From the NCBI GenBank assembly GCA_019843655.1, contig JACDQD010000004.1:11222001-11286000 (forward strand): 64,000 nt of DNA, in the 5' to 3' direction. The notes beneath the pieces are model-generated. The model was not told where the DNA came from. It saw only the letters and a list, made by a program, of their open reading frames with translations, and did no database searches. Within the stretch, counting starts at the first letter, position 1, and every line of letters begins with the position of its first letter. Positions 26,301-38,500 of the stretch are shown in pieces. The translations under genes were made by a program, and so were the position numbers. The stretch comes from Lethocerus indicus (Eukaryota; Arthropoda; Insecta; Hemiptera; Belostomatidae).

Positions 26301-26899
26301 GCACATACTGGGGGAGGCCGTTCGAAGGGGATCAATTTATAATTCACGGGGCCCCTGCCCCGTACTTTTATTGGGTGGGGGCGACGGGTATTAATGGCCA
26401 AATTGACGTCGGTCATTTATATAACTGAGAGAGGCGTGAGGGCCGTACCGGCCGCCCTTTTCCTTGTTTATTAGCACACCGCACCCCCTCCCCGCCCCCC
26501 AAGGGACGGTCATTTATAACCCGCTCATTTTTATACCCCGGCTCGCCAATTGTTGTCCCAGACACGTGTCGCCTTCTGAATTTCCACAACACACTGACCT
26601 ATACCGTCCAGGTATACAATTATGATGTTTCCGCTCGAATATTAGCTCATCTCTCCTTAAATCCCAGTTGTTACTTGAGTGATACAGAAGTAGTCACAAA
26701 ATATTTACTTCCCTAACCTTTCGTAAGGCAATCATTTAAGAAAAATAATCCGTCCTTCTGTCTAACAGTTATCGTCTAATCCTTCCTTAAATGCTCAGCA
26801 TATTTTACAACAATATCTGAACTTGCATTTGGCCAATATTGACAGTCAGACTAGCCTCACTGGTTTGTTTCAACGAAACATACAAAACATATATGGTTG

Positions 26900-27158
26900 T
26901 AATTAATTCATTAATACCGATATAAATGCATCTCTCTAGAACCCGGAAACACTTCCGATCGGTCACTTAATTGCACTGTATAATAATTAATTAACCAACC
27001 TGCTTAATTGTCTCATTAATTTGCTGACAATAGCAAGAACCCAGAACCTGCCCGAGTGGAGACAGAAGATCGCAACAGTTCGGATATTAAAATACATTCT
27101 AACGTTCACCTACCTTCTATCGAATTTATTTAATTAATTTATCAACACCGATATAAAT
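26900..27158. repeat. pair of 28-bp direct repeats
   Basis: The 28-bp word at 26900-26927 recurs at 27131-27158 with three mismatches. Both copies begin TAATTAATT and end ACCGATATAAAT. A 13-base part (CACCGATATAAAT) also occurs at about 12045. The copies are 231 bp apart and the sequence between them is not itself duplicated as far as I can see. This could be a solo remnant of an older tandem or dispersed repeat. Confidence 0.5.
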
Positions 27159-30100
27159 TTCGTTGTACGTAAAAAGTTATATGACAGAGATATGCGAGAG
27201 ACAATTGTATATTATAATCATATTCACCTGATTAGGGTTTCAATTGAGCACTTTCAATAGTGTGATATATTCTGTAGGTCCAGATCACGAATTTATTCTG
27301 TTCCTAATGCTAATCTACTAAGTTACCCTGAGATACCTTATTAAACCGACGGCAAGACGACGGGCCGCTCACTGCGATTGTTTCAATTATTTCTGGGACT
27401 CCCGGACTTTGAGCAACTTCTATTGGAAAAGATGGAAGGGCCCACCGCTTAATATTAAAGCGCTCGGGGATGATTACCGGGCAGGCGGCTACCGGTTGAG
27501 GAATCCTCTAATGGGGCACTTCCGAGCGCGATATTAATGGCCCAGTGCATTCCCCGCAGTCTGGTTCCTGTTCTTATTCCGGTCCCGTATATCCGGTCCC
27601 ACTGCCGTCTGATACACCCCATAAACGTACGAACTCCAATATTAGTGCGGTACTAAACACTGTCTCTACTAGACAACGGAAACGAACTGGGGAAGTCAAA
27701 TAACAATTGACAAATACTCACCCGAATTTCGATTGATTCCTTCATTTCAGTAAACAGGTTTAAATTCCATGCACACACAATATAAAACTTATGATACACA
27801 TTATTCGAATTGTAGTTATTATTTATCTAGCTAATATGTAAATATTGAAATAAAGGTAAAGATTTGAAGAGATTTTATGTTCCCTCAGTTTTATTTATAG
27901 TGATATTTTAGGCCACTCATATTGTGCAATCCAGCAGTCATTGTGTAATCGATTTCGTTTTTTATAAACACTAGTTGATTTAAGATACCATTTTGGTGGT
28001 CTGGGAACGTTTGAAAATTATTGAGATGCCTGTTGCCGCATTATACCAACAGAAATAATTATTAGGTGAATTGCGAATATAGGGCGGAATAATAATTGTG
28101 GTTTATATGTAAATGAAAGCCTTGAGTAAAACAATTGTCGAAATCCCTTCACCGAACAAGCTTCCCGTAATAACTGAGTCATCCCTTATAAAAAGGAGTC
28201 AGAGGATTTAATTTTATTCGGGGATCTTACGTCGAGGATTGTCCCGTCTGTCGAATACGCCTCGCCTTTAAAAAAAGATTTAAATTGGAAGGAAATCCAA
28301 TTTTCTTCTCTTTGTCACTTTGCGTTCATTATTGTCAGTTGCCTTAAGACTTCTCCCCGATGCAAATGGTACTAATTTTCTCTATTCACCTTTTCACGTC
28401 GGACGGATTTTGTTGGTCCCCTTCATTGTACGGAGTTTTTTTTAATTTTAAATTACGTTATAAAATTGTTCATCTCTCTGACATTCACTGTTCATTTGTA
28501 CTGAACATTTTTCCTGTTTTCCTTACGTACATTATCGCATTGTCAATGGCAGTAAAATCAGTTTCGAGTCTGTTACCGTGACACTAACGCATATTGTGTA
28601 CACGTATTTCATTATGTAGAACCAGAAATTAAGCCCAGGCACAACCTAATGCCCACATAATTTCTAAAATTATGTTTTTATTTCTATGTTTTACTCCCTT
28701 GTAGATCGCAGAGTTTTATTATCAGTATAATATTCTGTGGTGAGGAACCTTCCTCTTGTCGCTATTTCTTTCGTCCATATTTACTTGGATAAGAACAGTT
28801 ATCCTTAAATAATGTACATATCTTCTTTCTTCAGTGCAGTTTTAACTTCAAAGAGAACGGTCTCTCGGTAGGTGAGTACTGACCATAATCGGTTGGAAAT
28901 CGAGCAGGGTGAAGCCCGCGCCCTCTTTTGAGGGCCAGAGGAGGGAGAGACGGGGGAAGAAAGCGGTCCGTATTTCTCTGCCGGACTTAACCAAACTTTA
29001 CCTCTGTGTCCCACTTTCTCTCTTATTGAAACGGAGACTCGAACAACCGATAAAACGGGATTACCACTAGATTACTGCTTTTTACGGTGGGTAAACACAC
29101 GGGGGGGGATTGCTTTACGGTCACCTCCTCCGACCCGGCGGGTATTCCATTTCCGTGCACGTCCCTACCTCCAGAGGATGGGGGTGCCATCTTTTGTTAT
29201 AGAGACTCCACTGGTGCCCGGATGTGGATCGAAGAAGAACCTCGTTTTCGTCTCTATCGGTCACGGTTTTAGTCTCTTTAGGTCTTTAGGAACGAATTAG
29301 TCCATACAACAATTTTATAATAGCGGTGTATACACTACTGTGAATTAAACGCTTTGATGAAAATAACCTGGTTTTGCAAATAAAAAATCACTATCAGATT
29401 CGTACCGCAAGTTCCCTTCCATCCATGATTGACACGGCGACAGATTGCTTGAAGAGCAATAGTCGCGAGCGGTTATTTATTTATCGTGGTAGAGAGGTCA
29501 CGCATTTAGTAATATAAAAATTCCGTTTTGTAATAATTCCTGAATTAACTATTTAATGAAGGGATGTGTGTCGGTAATTTCTTACAGTTGGGCGTCAGTG
29601 AGGAATGAATGCGGCAGTTCTGCATACCGCCCGCCCGGCGCATACGTTACACAGTAAAAATGTAATTTCCGAGCGAAGAATGAAAGCCTAATGCCTAAAT
29701 CATTTCCCCCACTAGGTTCACGTGCTGGGATTAAAACCTTTTTGCCGTAATCAATTCTGGCAAACTGATGCCTCAGACTCCGGCGCCGTTTTAGTACGTT
29801 TTTCGGTCCATTTTCCAGCCGCGAATTATTTATTATTCAGACGAAAATATGGAAGATTTTTTTTCCAGGATAGGAAGAAAAAAGAGAAACTGCGATTACA
29901 CCCGCCCGAGTCCTGTATTACTCTTTGGGTTCGGTATAATGGCTCCCAATGTCCGAGTGACCCATTGAACCTGTGTCGTTAACAATGAAATTTAACCTCC
30001 CTGCAATTTGTCCCTAGTAATGGTTCTTCTTTTAGTATGGTTCGAGTCAATCTACTTTTGCAAGCCTTTTTCCTTGCCTTATAGCAGATCCATTTTTAAA

Positions 30101-33100
30101 CGGACATCAATCTGGAGTCGAAATGGAAAGGATAAAAGACAGGCGGCATTAGAGAGTATGGGGTCCTGTGGGCATGAAAAAAACAACCAAAATCTAATGA
30201 CCGGTAAATCTCAAAACTTGTATACGTATGTTTGATAGCCCAGGGGAGTTACATCCTGAGACTTCATTGTCATTTTATTATAAAGAAGAATTATATTATG
30301 CCAGTGACAAATAAAAGACAGAGTTACGACTAGAAACGTCTCAGCTGTCTATTTTCTTCGTATTTTTGTGTAACGACACTTATTTCCTTCATCCGTAAAT
30401 TTCATATATATAACATAATTTTACAATACGTCTGGTATTCAAAATTTATTTAAAACAGTATTTATATATTGCTATTGTCTTTTCTTTAATAATCGACCAC
30501 GCAAACCTATAGCTTAGTAGGCAAAATCCGGCTTCAAAATTTTCTTTACCCAAACGAGGAATTGAAGGTGTATATTTAAAATTGTTCAAAACATACGGGA
30601 GTGTAGTTTGGAGTGTGTCGCGGTTGGCTTTGACGTCAGGGCTAAGACCGGACTGGGCGACGCCCAAGCAGTATCCACCCTGTAATGGTGAAACGCCGGT
30701 ACTGCACAGTCCCCGAACGGTATGCTAATTGTATTGGAGGGTAAGCGAGTGTGAAACCGTATTATGTATGTACTATGATCACCGTAGTCGGGTGGCGAGA
30801 TCCCGTTCGGGCGCCGCTAATACTCTATTAATGCCGGCCACCTGCTGAGGCGCACATTTCATTTCCACCCCGGCTCTGTTCCCACCCAATCCCCCTTGTT
30901 GTAGGTGACACTATCACCCCAAGGTATCTCTTCTGGCTTCATTGTAGAAGCCCATTCTTCCTCTTCCCCGCTCGGAACCTCCTACTGAAGGGAGAAAGGA
31001 ACTTGAAGCTAAATAAAAAAAATAACGCAGCGGTTGCTCAAAAGTGAAATAAAAAATATATAAAATAGTAGGAATATTGCCGTTGTAAACATACCTGAAT
31101 ACCTTAGTTTTTTTCACTAACAATAATAAAGCATTTTGATAGAACCGGTTATTAAGATATAAAAAAGACAAATGTAATGAGGTAATTCCTTCAAAAGCTT
31201 CCAACCTCATCTAACTAATCCTTCGCTGTTTCAACCGACAAATGAAAACTCTTTATTTCTTTTCTCTCCGAGTGAGTATTTATAGTTTTTGGAGATTAAA
31301 ATTCAAGGATTCCGCTGCCATCAAGTAGGATTAGTCCTTCTATTTAGGCTAGAGGTAGCTGTATGAGAGGGAAGAAAAATCATAATTGCGTATCCTTTAT
31401 CCCAGGACTAACTATCCTGAGCCGCGGGCGGATTAGATTACTCTGTGAGGGCCGGGGCCGGCTAATACGAGCCCCATCCCTTCAGGTATTATACTTGCGG
31501 TGATTAAAGGGTGCCGGCACTTCCTCCCCCGGATGAAATATGCCCACCGGTGACTCCAAAATTGAATTTCCCCGTCATGAAATCCTCGCACACTCCGGCC
31601 TGGGAATTGAGGCGCCAGTAATACGTTGTAATTGACGTGAATAGCGGACGGATGCGGAATCGACGAAATTTATAACGTTAATTCCGCCTATAATAAGATA
31701 GGAATGGTATTCCTGTCTTACAGACTGTAACAAAATGGCGGAGAAAAACATATGAGGCGGCACACCTTATTTATAATTCAAGCACCGTCTTGGCCGCGAC
31801 TAGCCAAGTCACAAATGAATGGCCAAAAACTGAGAAGTTATACTGTTAAACTTTCGACATACTCTTATAGTCTATATTCAAGTTTTTTCATAATTCTAGC
31901 AAACCATCATACTCCACGAATCATGTAGTAACAGGTTAGAAATTATATTAAAATCACGAATAGCGGAATAGTAACAGAATTGTATTTAAATTATGAACCA
32001 TAACATAGATATTTTGTAATTATTGTTTAAAATTAACACATTTCTGGACGCCTCTCTGAATTATAGATACGGGGATGTTAAATATAATTCAACTGGGGAA
32101 TATTCAATGTCGTCGAACGGGCCGAGAACAACTCTCGCTTTAACTCGGGACCGCAAAGGGAATAAGTACGTGAGCGTTGGGAAAAATGCACCGGAACCTA
32201 TCACTTACCTGAGAAATATCTCTAGAGAGAGCGCCCTCCTTCTCCCTCAGCCCCGCTGTGCCGGTCCACGATCGCCGGTGCCGCCCACGCACTAAACCCG
32301 GATATCTCATTCAATTTCTCTCTCGGGGGCTATGGGCGGGCTGAGTGTCGGCCGACGACACGTGCTCTGCCCACTAATGCAGTCCCTACCACTCGACCCC
32401 GCTGCCCGACTCGCCCGTAAAATGGCTTTTCCCGCAGTGGAAATATTTGACGTCCCACCTAGATGGCTCTTAACCCCTTCCAGACATCTTGTTTCCCTAA
32501 GGATTTTTTCCTTACCGTTTTATTCGGCCCGAGAAGTGAAATGTTTATGGATCGGTCGAGTGTAGATTCGAAATTCAAAGCGGTAATAATTTTTACTTTC
32601 AGTCCGGGCCGCATACAGTTTAAACGGAGTTGAGATGCCAAGCTTCGAAGTCCAAGATAAACGTCATATTGATCATAGCAATTAAAATTATTCCTAGGGT
32701 CAGACGTGACAAATCTTTGTCACTTTTAGTCTCGGGTCTCTGCCGAAACATTAGTTTCCTCAAATAATACTTCAGCTACACTGTTTATTGGCAATAACCA
32801 AAATTTCCCTATTATCGGCTTCTTTGCTTAGGTTCAATTTGGAAGGACCATTACGGAGCGGGACGATGTGAAGGAAAATACATCTAAATGGGGCTGCCTG
32901 AGTTAGTGGGAGCCGCTGGGAGGTTACTTGTGACCCCCGGGCCGGGTTAAAAATGGTAGCCGCGTACGCCCCTCGTCGATTAATTAGAGGCGCCGGCTAC
33001 GTCACTGCCGTTCTAAAAAACTGCCGTCACTCAGCCCCATCATGTCACCCCTTCAATCATTCAACCCCCTTCATCCTCCAAATTCAGTATTTCCCAATTT

Positions 33101-33927
33101 TTCCTTTTCACATTCCTCCCTGACCCTTTCGTGATTGATTTCTTCTCCAACGGTTCCCTTTTATCAGACCGCATCAGCAGGATGTTTTGTTCCAAACGAA
33201 CGGAGTAGTTTGTATTTTTTAATCGTGGTTTATAAAATTTCATTTCATAATAGCACCGATATAGTACAGATGAAAATTACCGATACCAGGGCTGTCTTTA
33301 TGCGATTGTTGCAATGTATTTAGAATGAAATAGAGGGTATTTTTGTTTTGATAAGATAAAACAGATGGGAAGCTGGGTCGAACAAGCCCCTTCCCCCTAC
33401 TTGTAATGCCGCATCTCGTTATTATCTTATGTTAGTGCAAGTTTAGAAATGGCAAGCTTAAATTTGTGATTTAGAGGAACATTTTAGAGTCCGTTTCGTT
33501 CAATTATCATAAGCCTGAACAGAAGGGAACGACGAGAGACCAGCCCCAGCATGATTTGTCAAGTTTCATCGGTATGCAATGTTGATACATCATTACGTAG
33601 CATTGTTACATTTATTGTAACAATCTGTGTTTGTCGGTCCGAAAGAAGGGTAACACATAACCTTTAGCGTTCATTCAGAGTTCATCAATTGGTCCCTTTG
33701 GAAGGGTGACGGTGTTGGCGGGGGCCGGGACTTTCGGGCCTCGCCCTAAGTGGGTCCCGTAACGCTAATCCCCCGATGGTTTAATTGTGACTAGTTAAAG
33801 TTTGAACGGCGACATTAATTCCCAAGTTGGGGAGGCGGAGGCGGTTGCTGCCCCCCTCCAGTAAGACCCGGTAACTACCCTGAACGACCCGCCTTACTTG
33901 CACAACTTTGATCGCTCCACGGCTTTA

Positions 33928-33949
33928 CCCCCTCCCTCCCTCCCTCCCT
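33928..33949 (+). repeat. (CCCT)n microsatellite
   Basis: About five and a half CCCT units within a C/T-rich stretch, at the edge of a GC-rich block. Confidence 0.85.
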
Positions 33950-34999
33950 TCTAGAATATATTCTGAATATTTGCCGCCTCCTCCTTCCACCATCAGCCTT
34001 TCCTTCCCCTCACCGCCCAATGTCGAGGGGAAATAATTTAACCACTGATACGGTACCGACAACCAGATTTGGAATTGTGAGGCGGTTTCAATAGCACACC
34101 TTTTCTGGGCACTGTATAATTTGCGCTCCGCCTTTAATTAATGTTTTACAAAATAAACGTAATCGAAGAATTAAGGTGAGAACAAATATTTTTTCCCGGG
34201 TAAACATTTTCGAACCTGTAAATTAACTAGAAAAGAAGTAAGCCTATAGTAAAGAACAATCTAACTCTGAATACTGAGTGCTTACGTGTAAGTTCAAAAT
34301 ATGTAAATATTTTCTACTGTTGTTTCTGTGAAGTGTTACTACTTCAAAAGAGAGCGTCTGTTACCAATGAATAGGTTCATATAATGCTCACGAAATATTA
34401 ATGTTAATTATTTATTGATTTTATTGTACGGTACCAATATAAGCTAAATTTAAATGCATCATCATCCATTCTGAAAGGGAAAATAAACAATTACAGCGGC
34501 TTACGGCACGTCAACTTGTTTACGGTGTTCGCTATGAAAGGACCGAGAATAAATAGGGTATTTTTAATCGATTTGAGTACACAGGTTTATCCCGTTCCGG
34601 TTCTGTTTGCGCTAGATCAATTGTCTGTCAGGGAACGTATATTTCACAATGTGTTTTACAAACACTGAAATAGAACGGAACGTGACCTAACATCTGGGTC
34701 TAACAGTGATATTTTATTAAAATGATGTGCCCTTTCTCGTCCTATGGATTGATATTTACTAACGACTAGTTGGTGGTTGTTGGGATTCTTTCAAATTAGA
34801 GTTTTTAAACTACCAAATCCTATGCACTTCATTATTACTGCTAGTGGACTCATGTGACCACTAGATTGAAGTTGTATAATAAAACGGGTAAAGAACAATT
34901 TTTGAATCTATCCGCAGCCCAAATAAACAAAGAAATAGCATTTTAATGCAAGAGGCATTTTCCTGGCTTTAATCCTTGTTACAGTGACATTTACGGATA

Positions 35000-35575
35000 A
35001 AAAAATGGAAGTCATTCGGGTTATAATTAGACGCGCAGTATTTATAATTATTAATAGAAAATGTGAAGGTTGGCATTTGGCGCAGGTATTTATATTTAAG
35101 TATGAAAGTTGCGTATGCATGTATTAATCATTAATAATCGAAGATGTGTTTATAATTAATAGTAGAATTTCAGAATTGTATTTATCATTAATAATAGAAG
35201 TTGTGCGGGTTAGCATTAGACGCGCCGTATTGGTATTTATTAAGGAAGTTGTGCGGGTTAGCATTAGACGCGCCTTATTGAAATTTATTAATTTGAAATC
35301 GTGCGGGTTAGCATTAGACGCGCCGTATTGATATATATTAATGGAAGTCGTGCGGGTTAGCATTAGACGCGCCGTATTGATATATATTAATGGAAGTCGT
35401 GCGGGTTAGCATTAGACGCGCCGTATTCATGTTCATTAATTTGAAGTCGTGCGGGTTAGCATTAGACGCGCCGTATTCATATTTATTATTTGGATTTGTG
35501 AGGGTTAGCATTAGACGCGCCGTTTTTATCAGTAATAATCGACTTCATATGAGTTAGTATTGGAGGCGGACACAA
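35000..35575. repeat. 49-bp minisatellite with constant core and variable AT-rich linkers
   Basis: Seven clear units start at 35203, 35251, 35301, 35350, 35399, 35449 and 35498, giving a period of 48-50 bp. Each has a nearly invariant GC-rich core, GCGGGTTAGCATTAGACGCG plus a few bases, followed by a linker of about 22 bp that is AT-rich and varies between units. The units at 35301 and 35350 are identical. Units decay outward: degenerate copies are visible from about 35008 on the left and at about 35551 on the right. The minus strand reads open through several units (for example MLTRTTSI repeated) because stops are absent from the core, but a 49-bp period shifts frame each unit, so it is not a coding repeat. 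The core/linker layout resembles a CRISPR array superficially only. Confidence 0.9.
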
Positions 35576-38500
35576 TGTCTGCTATTCAAAATGTCTCGCG
35601 ACTGGAAGACCGACGCTGGACAATGTAATGCGGCGCAGATAGCGACCCCCCTGGAACACAATCGTCGAACTCTGCCATAAATATTTCTTCATCGACCTTC
35701 CCCTTGGCGATGGGGACGGGGCGAGGGAGGATTCAGACAACCGGACGTGAAAGCTTCGACCGGGGAGGAGTTTTGGCGAATTTCATATCTGGCCAGTGTA
35801 AATGGGTCAGTACTGCGGTGGAATGTGGGTGAAACCTAAATAAGCGTTTTATTCCGGCCGCCCTACAATTTGGGGCTGTAACTCGTTGGGGAGGGCATGC
35901 TAACAAAAACCCTCGGAATAGGACCGCCGGCCGAGATAAGCGGACAAATTGCTTTATTTATATTTACGCCTTCGCCGTGTCGAGTATTAGCAATATACAA
36001 CTTGGTGGTGGGGAAGGGTTGCAATATTTCCGAGGGGAAAAATGGGGAGTATTTAAAATCGCGTTCAGGTTGATAGATTGTGTTAAAGCTGATAATGATA
36101 TTCAGACTGAAACGGGCTGATAATATTCGGTCCGCCTCTTGACATTAAATGGTCCGACCGCTGTTGTATATGGACGAGACAAAGCTTGAAAACCGCTAAG
36201 GATATAGGAATAGAGGCTTGAACTGGATTTTAGTGGTGCGCCTCCCCACCTCAAATCCCACGGGACTAACTAGCTTTAGCTGAGCGGCGATGCCCGCATT
36301 CTGAGGTCTGACCCGGTACAGCCTAACCCGTTCATCAGTCGCCTCAAACCCCTCACCCCGAACAAATGTTATTCCACCACCGCCCACTCATCTAACGCTG
36401 AAATTCTCTATTGCAGCGGTTCTATTAACTTAGCACAGTTAAATTTTAGAAAATAAAATAGAGACCGTTCTCTTTTCCAAGAGGAATTCTAGGTTTTATA
36501 ATTTTAAGTTCGAGTTTAAATTATTTTAAATCTGACGAAATTCTTTTACACGACGGAATTATCTTAAAGGAATTCTATCGTTGAACAACCCCAACGCTCT
36601 TCCACACAGGAACATCCGTCAAATTCTGGAATATAACCGACGGAGTGTCGGCCAATATAGCCGGGCGGTCTAATGGAGCCGAAATTCGGCCCCGGGTTTA
36701 AATCAAACGCCTCGCCCCCAGTTTCGAGCCCTTCTGTACCCGGGATCTGAGCTGGTGGTAAATTTGGAAATCGGAGCCGAGCCAAAGGGCCGGGCAGAGC
36801 AGGGTCGGTGGTGGTTGCGGGGTAGCGGGAGGGGGTGGGTTGGCACACCTGCTCCTAAATTATTCGGCCTCGAAATAGGGGCCGCCGACCAACTGCGCAG
36901 TTCCAAACAACTCCGCCGCTTTTGATCTCACCGCTAAAACGTTTATGCCTCCATTATGCGCCTCCCGATGTTACGCAACCTCCCGTCCCATCAAGACTTT
37001 GCCCGCTAATTTTATCTAACCGGGGTGTGCGGGTGAATGCAAAGGGGTGTTCACGCGCCCACACATAAAAACCACTCGGTTATTGCATTATTTTAAAGCG
37101 TTTATAACTAATCGATAAATTACAGTGACAACGGCCTGACAAATCTACAAAAACCTATATATCTTACATGTAACACCTACCGGTACCGACCTAACGGTAA
37201 CCATGAAAATGAGCCATGAACTATTTTATCGAATTCAAAACTCGATTGATAATATTTGTTAAGAATAATGGTAATTTTCATTCTTCATGTTCTAATTTAA
37301 ATTGTGTGCGTCAATCCATTTAAATCCGACGATCTGACGGAGGAGGAAGAAGGAGTGAAGATGGGTAGGGGCCTGTTTTAGAATTCCTACGCTTTACCTT
37401 GTAAATGGGCGGGCAAAGCGTTTGAGTTCTGAAACGAGGCCCCTACCATAATCGCCGCATGACCAGTGAGGAGGCAGCCCGCAATACATCCCAGCAAACC
37501 AACGGAGGACCACTTTCAGTCCGTTTCTACCAACTCGAAATGAAAAACATCCAGTGGAACCAAACTAATCATACCAGATATATTAGAAGGAAGCTTATGG
37601 AATAGCTAATCTTGGTCCGTTCATTATACTGCACTGAAGAACGAGTCTACCAAGGTTAAATCTATTCCCCTAACATTTCAACTGCATAATTATATTGTTA
37701 AATGTGAGATAATAATTGAAAATGATATTTATTGGGACATAAATCCTTCAGTTGGAGTTAACAAGGTAACGATAATCGAGGTAGTGCATGTTAAATTTAT
37801 AAATATCTATGTGTAGTAATAACACTGAATCTTCTAATGTATTTAATAAATTAAACTCTATCTAATAATGACTAACTTTGAATGGAAAATCAATGCTGGA
37901 TATTCTAATATTATTTTGACAGGTACCTTCAATAGAATTTATATCTTTGGATATAATGAATTCATGCCTATAATCCATCAATGCTAAGATACTACGTTGA
38001 TACTTCAATATTTTGAAAGGTTAACGGGAATTAATTTAAGTATTTCCACATGCGCTGTTATGTATTTTCAGAATAAATTATACCGTGCAGAGGACGGATT
38101 AAAAATATATATAAAAAAGCGCAGGCTAACGAACAGGTTTCGGATGTGGGCCACTTCGTTAAGCGGAGAGCGGTTGTCGGGGCGCGAATTTTCGCGTCGA
38201 GTCCTTTTGAATAAACGAGCAGAGGCCCGGGCCCAAGGCGGCCGCTCCGAATAAAAATAACGTTGTTTAAATTTCAATTAGTCAGCGGAAAAATTCAGCC
38301 CCCGGGACATTCAGCCCAAAGTTGGCAAAAATTTCATGCCCCAGTTAAAGGGCGGAGGGGGGTTAATATGCAAATGTTAGGAGCTGCCCTCGCCATCTCA
38401 CAAAGCGGTCACCGGCGCCCTTCCTGTCCTACTCGTCCAGTATCATCTGGTCCCCAAGTTAAAGTTAAAATGAAACCCCAAGTTCGTCCAATCGATAGGT

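Larger units (their letters stand above)
18996..34999. other. non-coding mosaic DNA
   Basis: No gene is supported here. GC/CpG-rich blocks lie near 20.75-20.94, 25.27-25.65, 26.22-26.56, 27.4-27.6, 32.1-32.4 and 33.7-34.0 kb. Between them lies AT-rich DNA with the microsatellites listed separately. Several weak exon-like signals (28835-28871 plus; 32067-32169 plus; 32209-32310 minus) are discussed as findings. The plus-strand frame at 24715-24924 and others of 60-150 codons carry no family motif. Confidence 0.45.

Noticed and set aside
30036..30052. tRNA B-box-like GGTTCGAGTCA
   Set aside because: No A box at the right distance upstream and no acceptor or anticodon stems.
32603..32685. Phase-1 terminal exon candidate (26 codons to TAA) after ATTTTTACTTTCAG
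   Set aside because: Plausible peptide, but a single splice signal with a short open frame is at chance level here.
35203..35520. CRISPR-like array (constant repeat, variable spacer)
   Set aside because: Spacers are related AT-rich sequences, not independent ones; units decay gradually at both ends; the DNA is eukaryotic and no cas genes are present. It is a minisatellite.
36564..36848. Cys-rich minus-strand frame (GYIPEFDGCSCVEERWGCST)
   Set aside because: Acceptor-like site present but no donor, and two frames overlap in a GC-rich block; no recognisable cysteine pattern.
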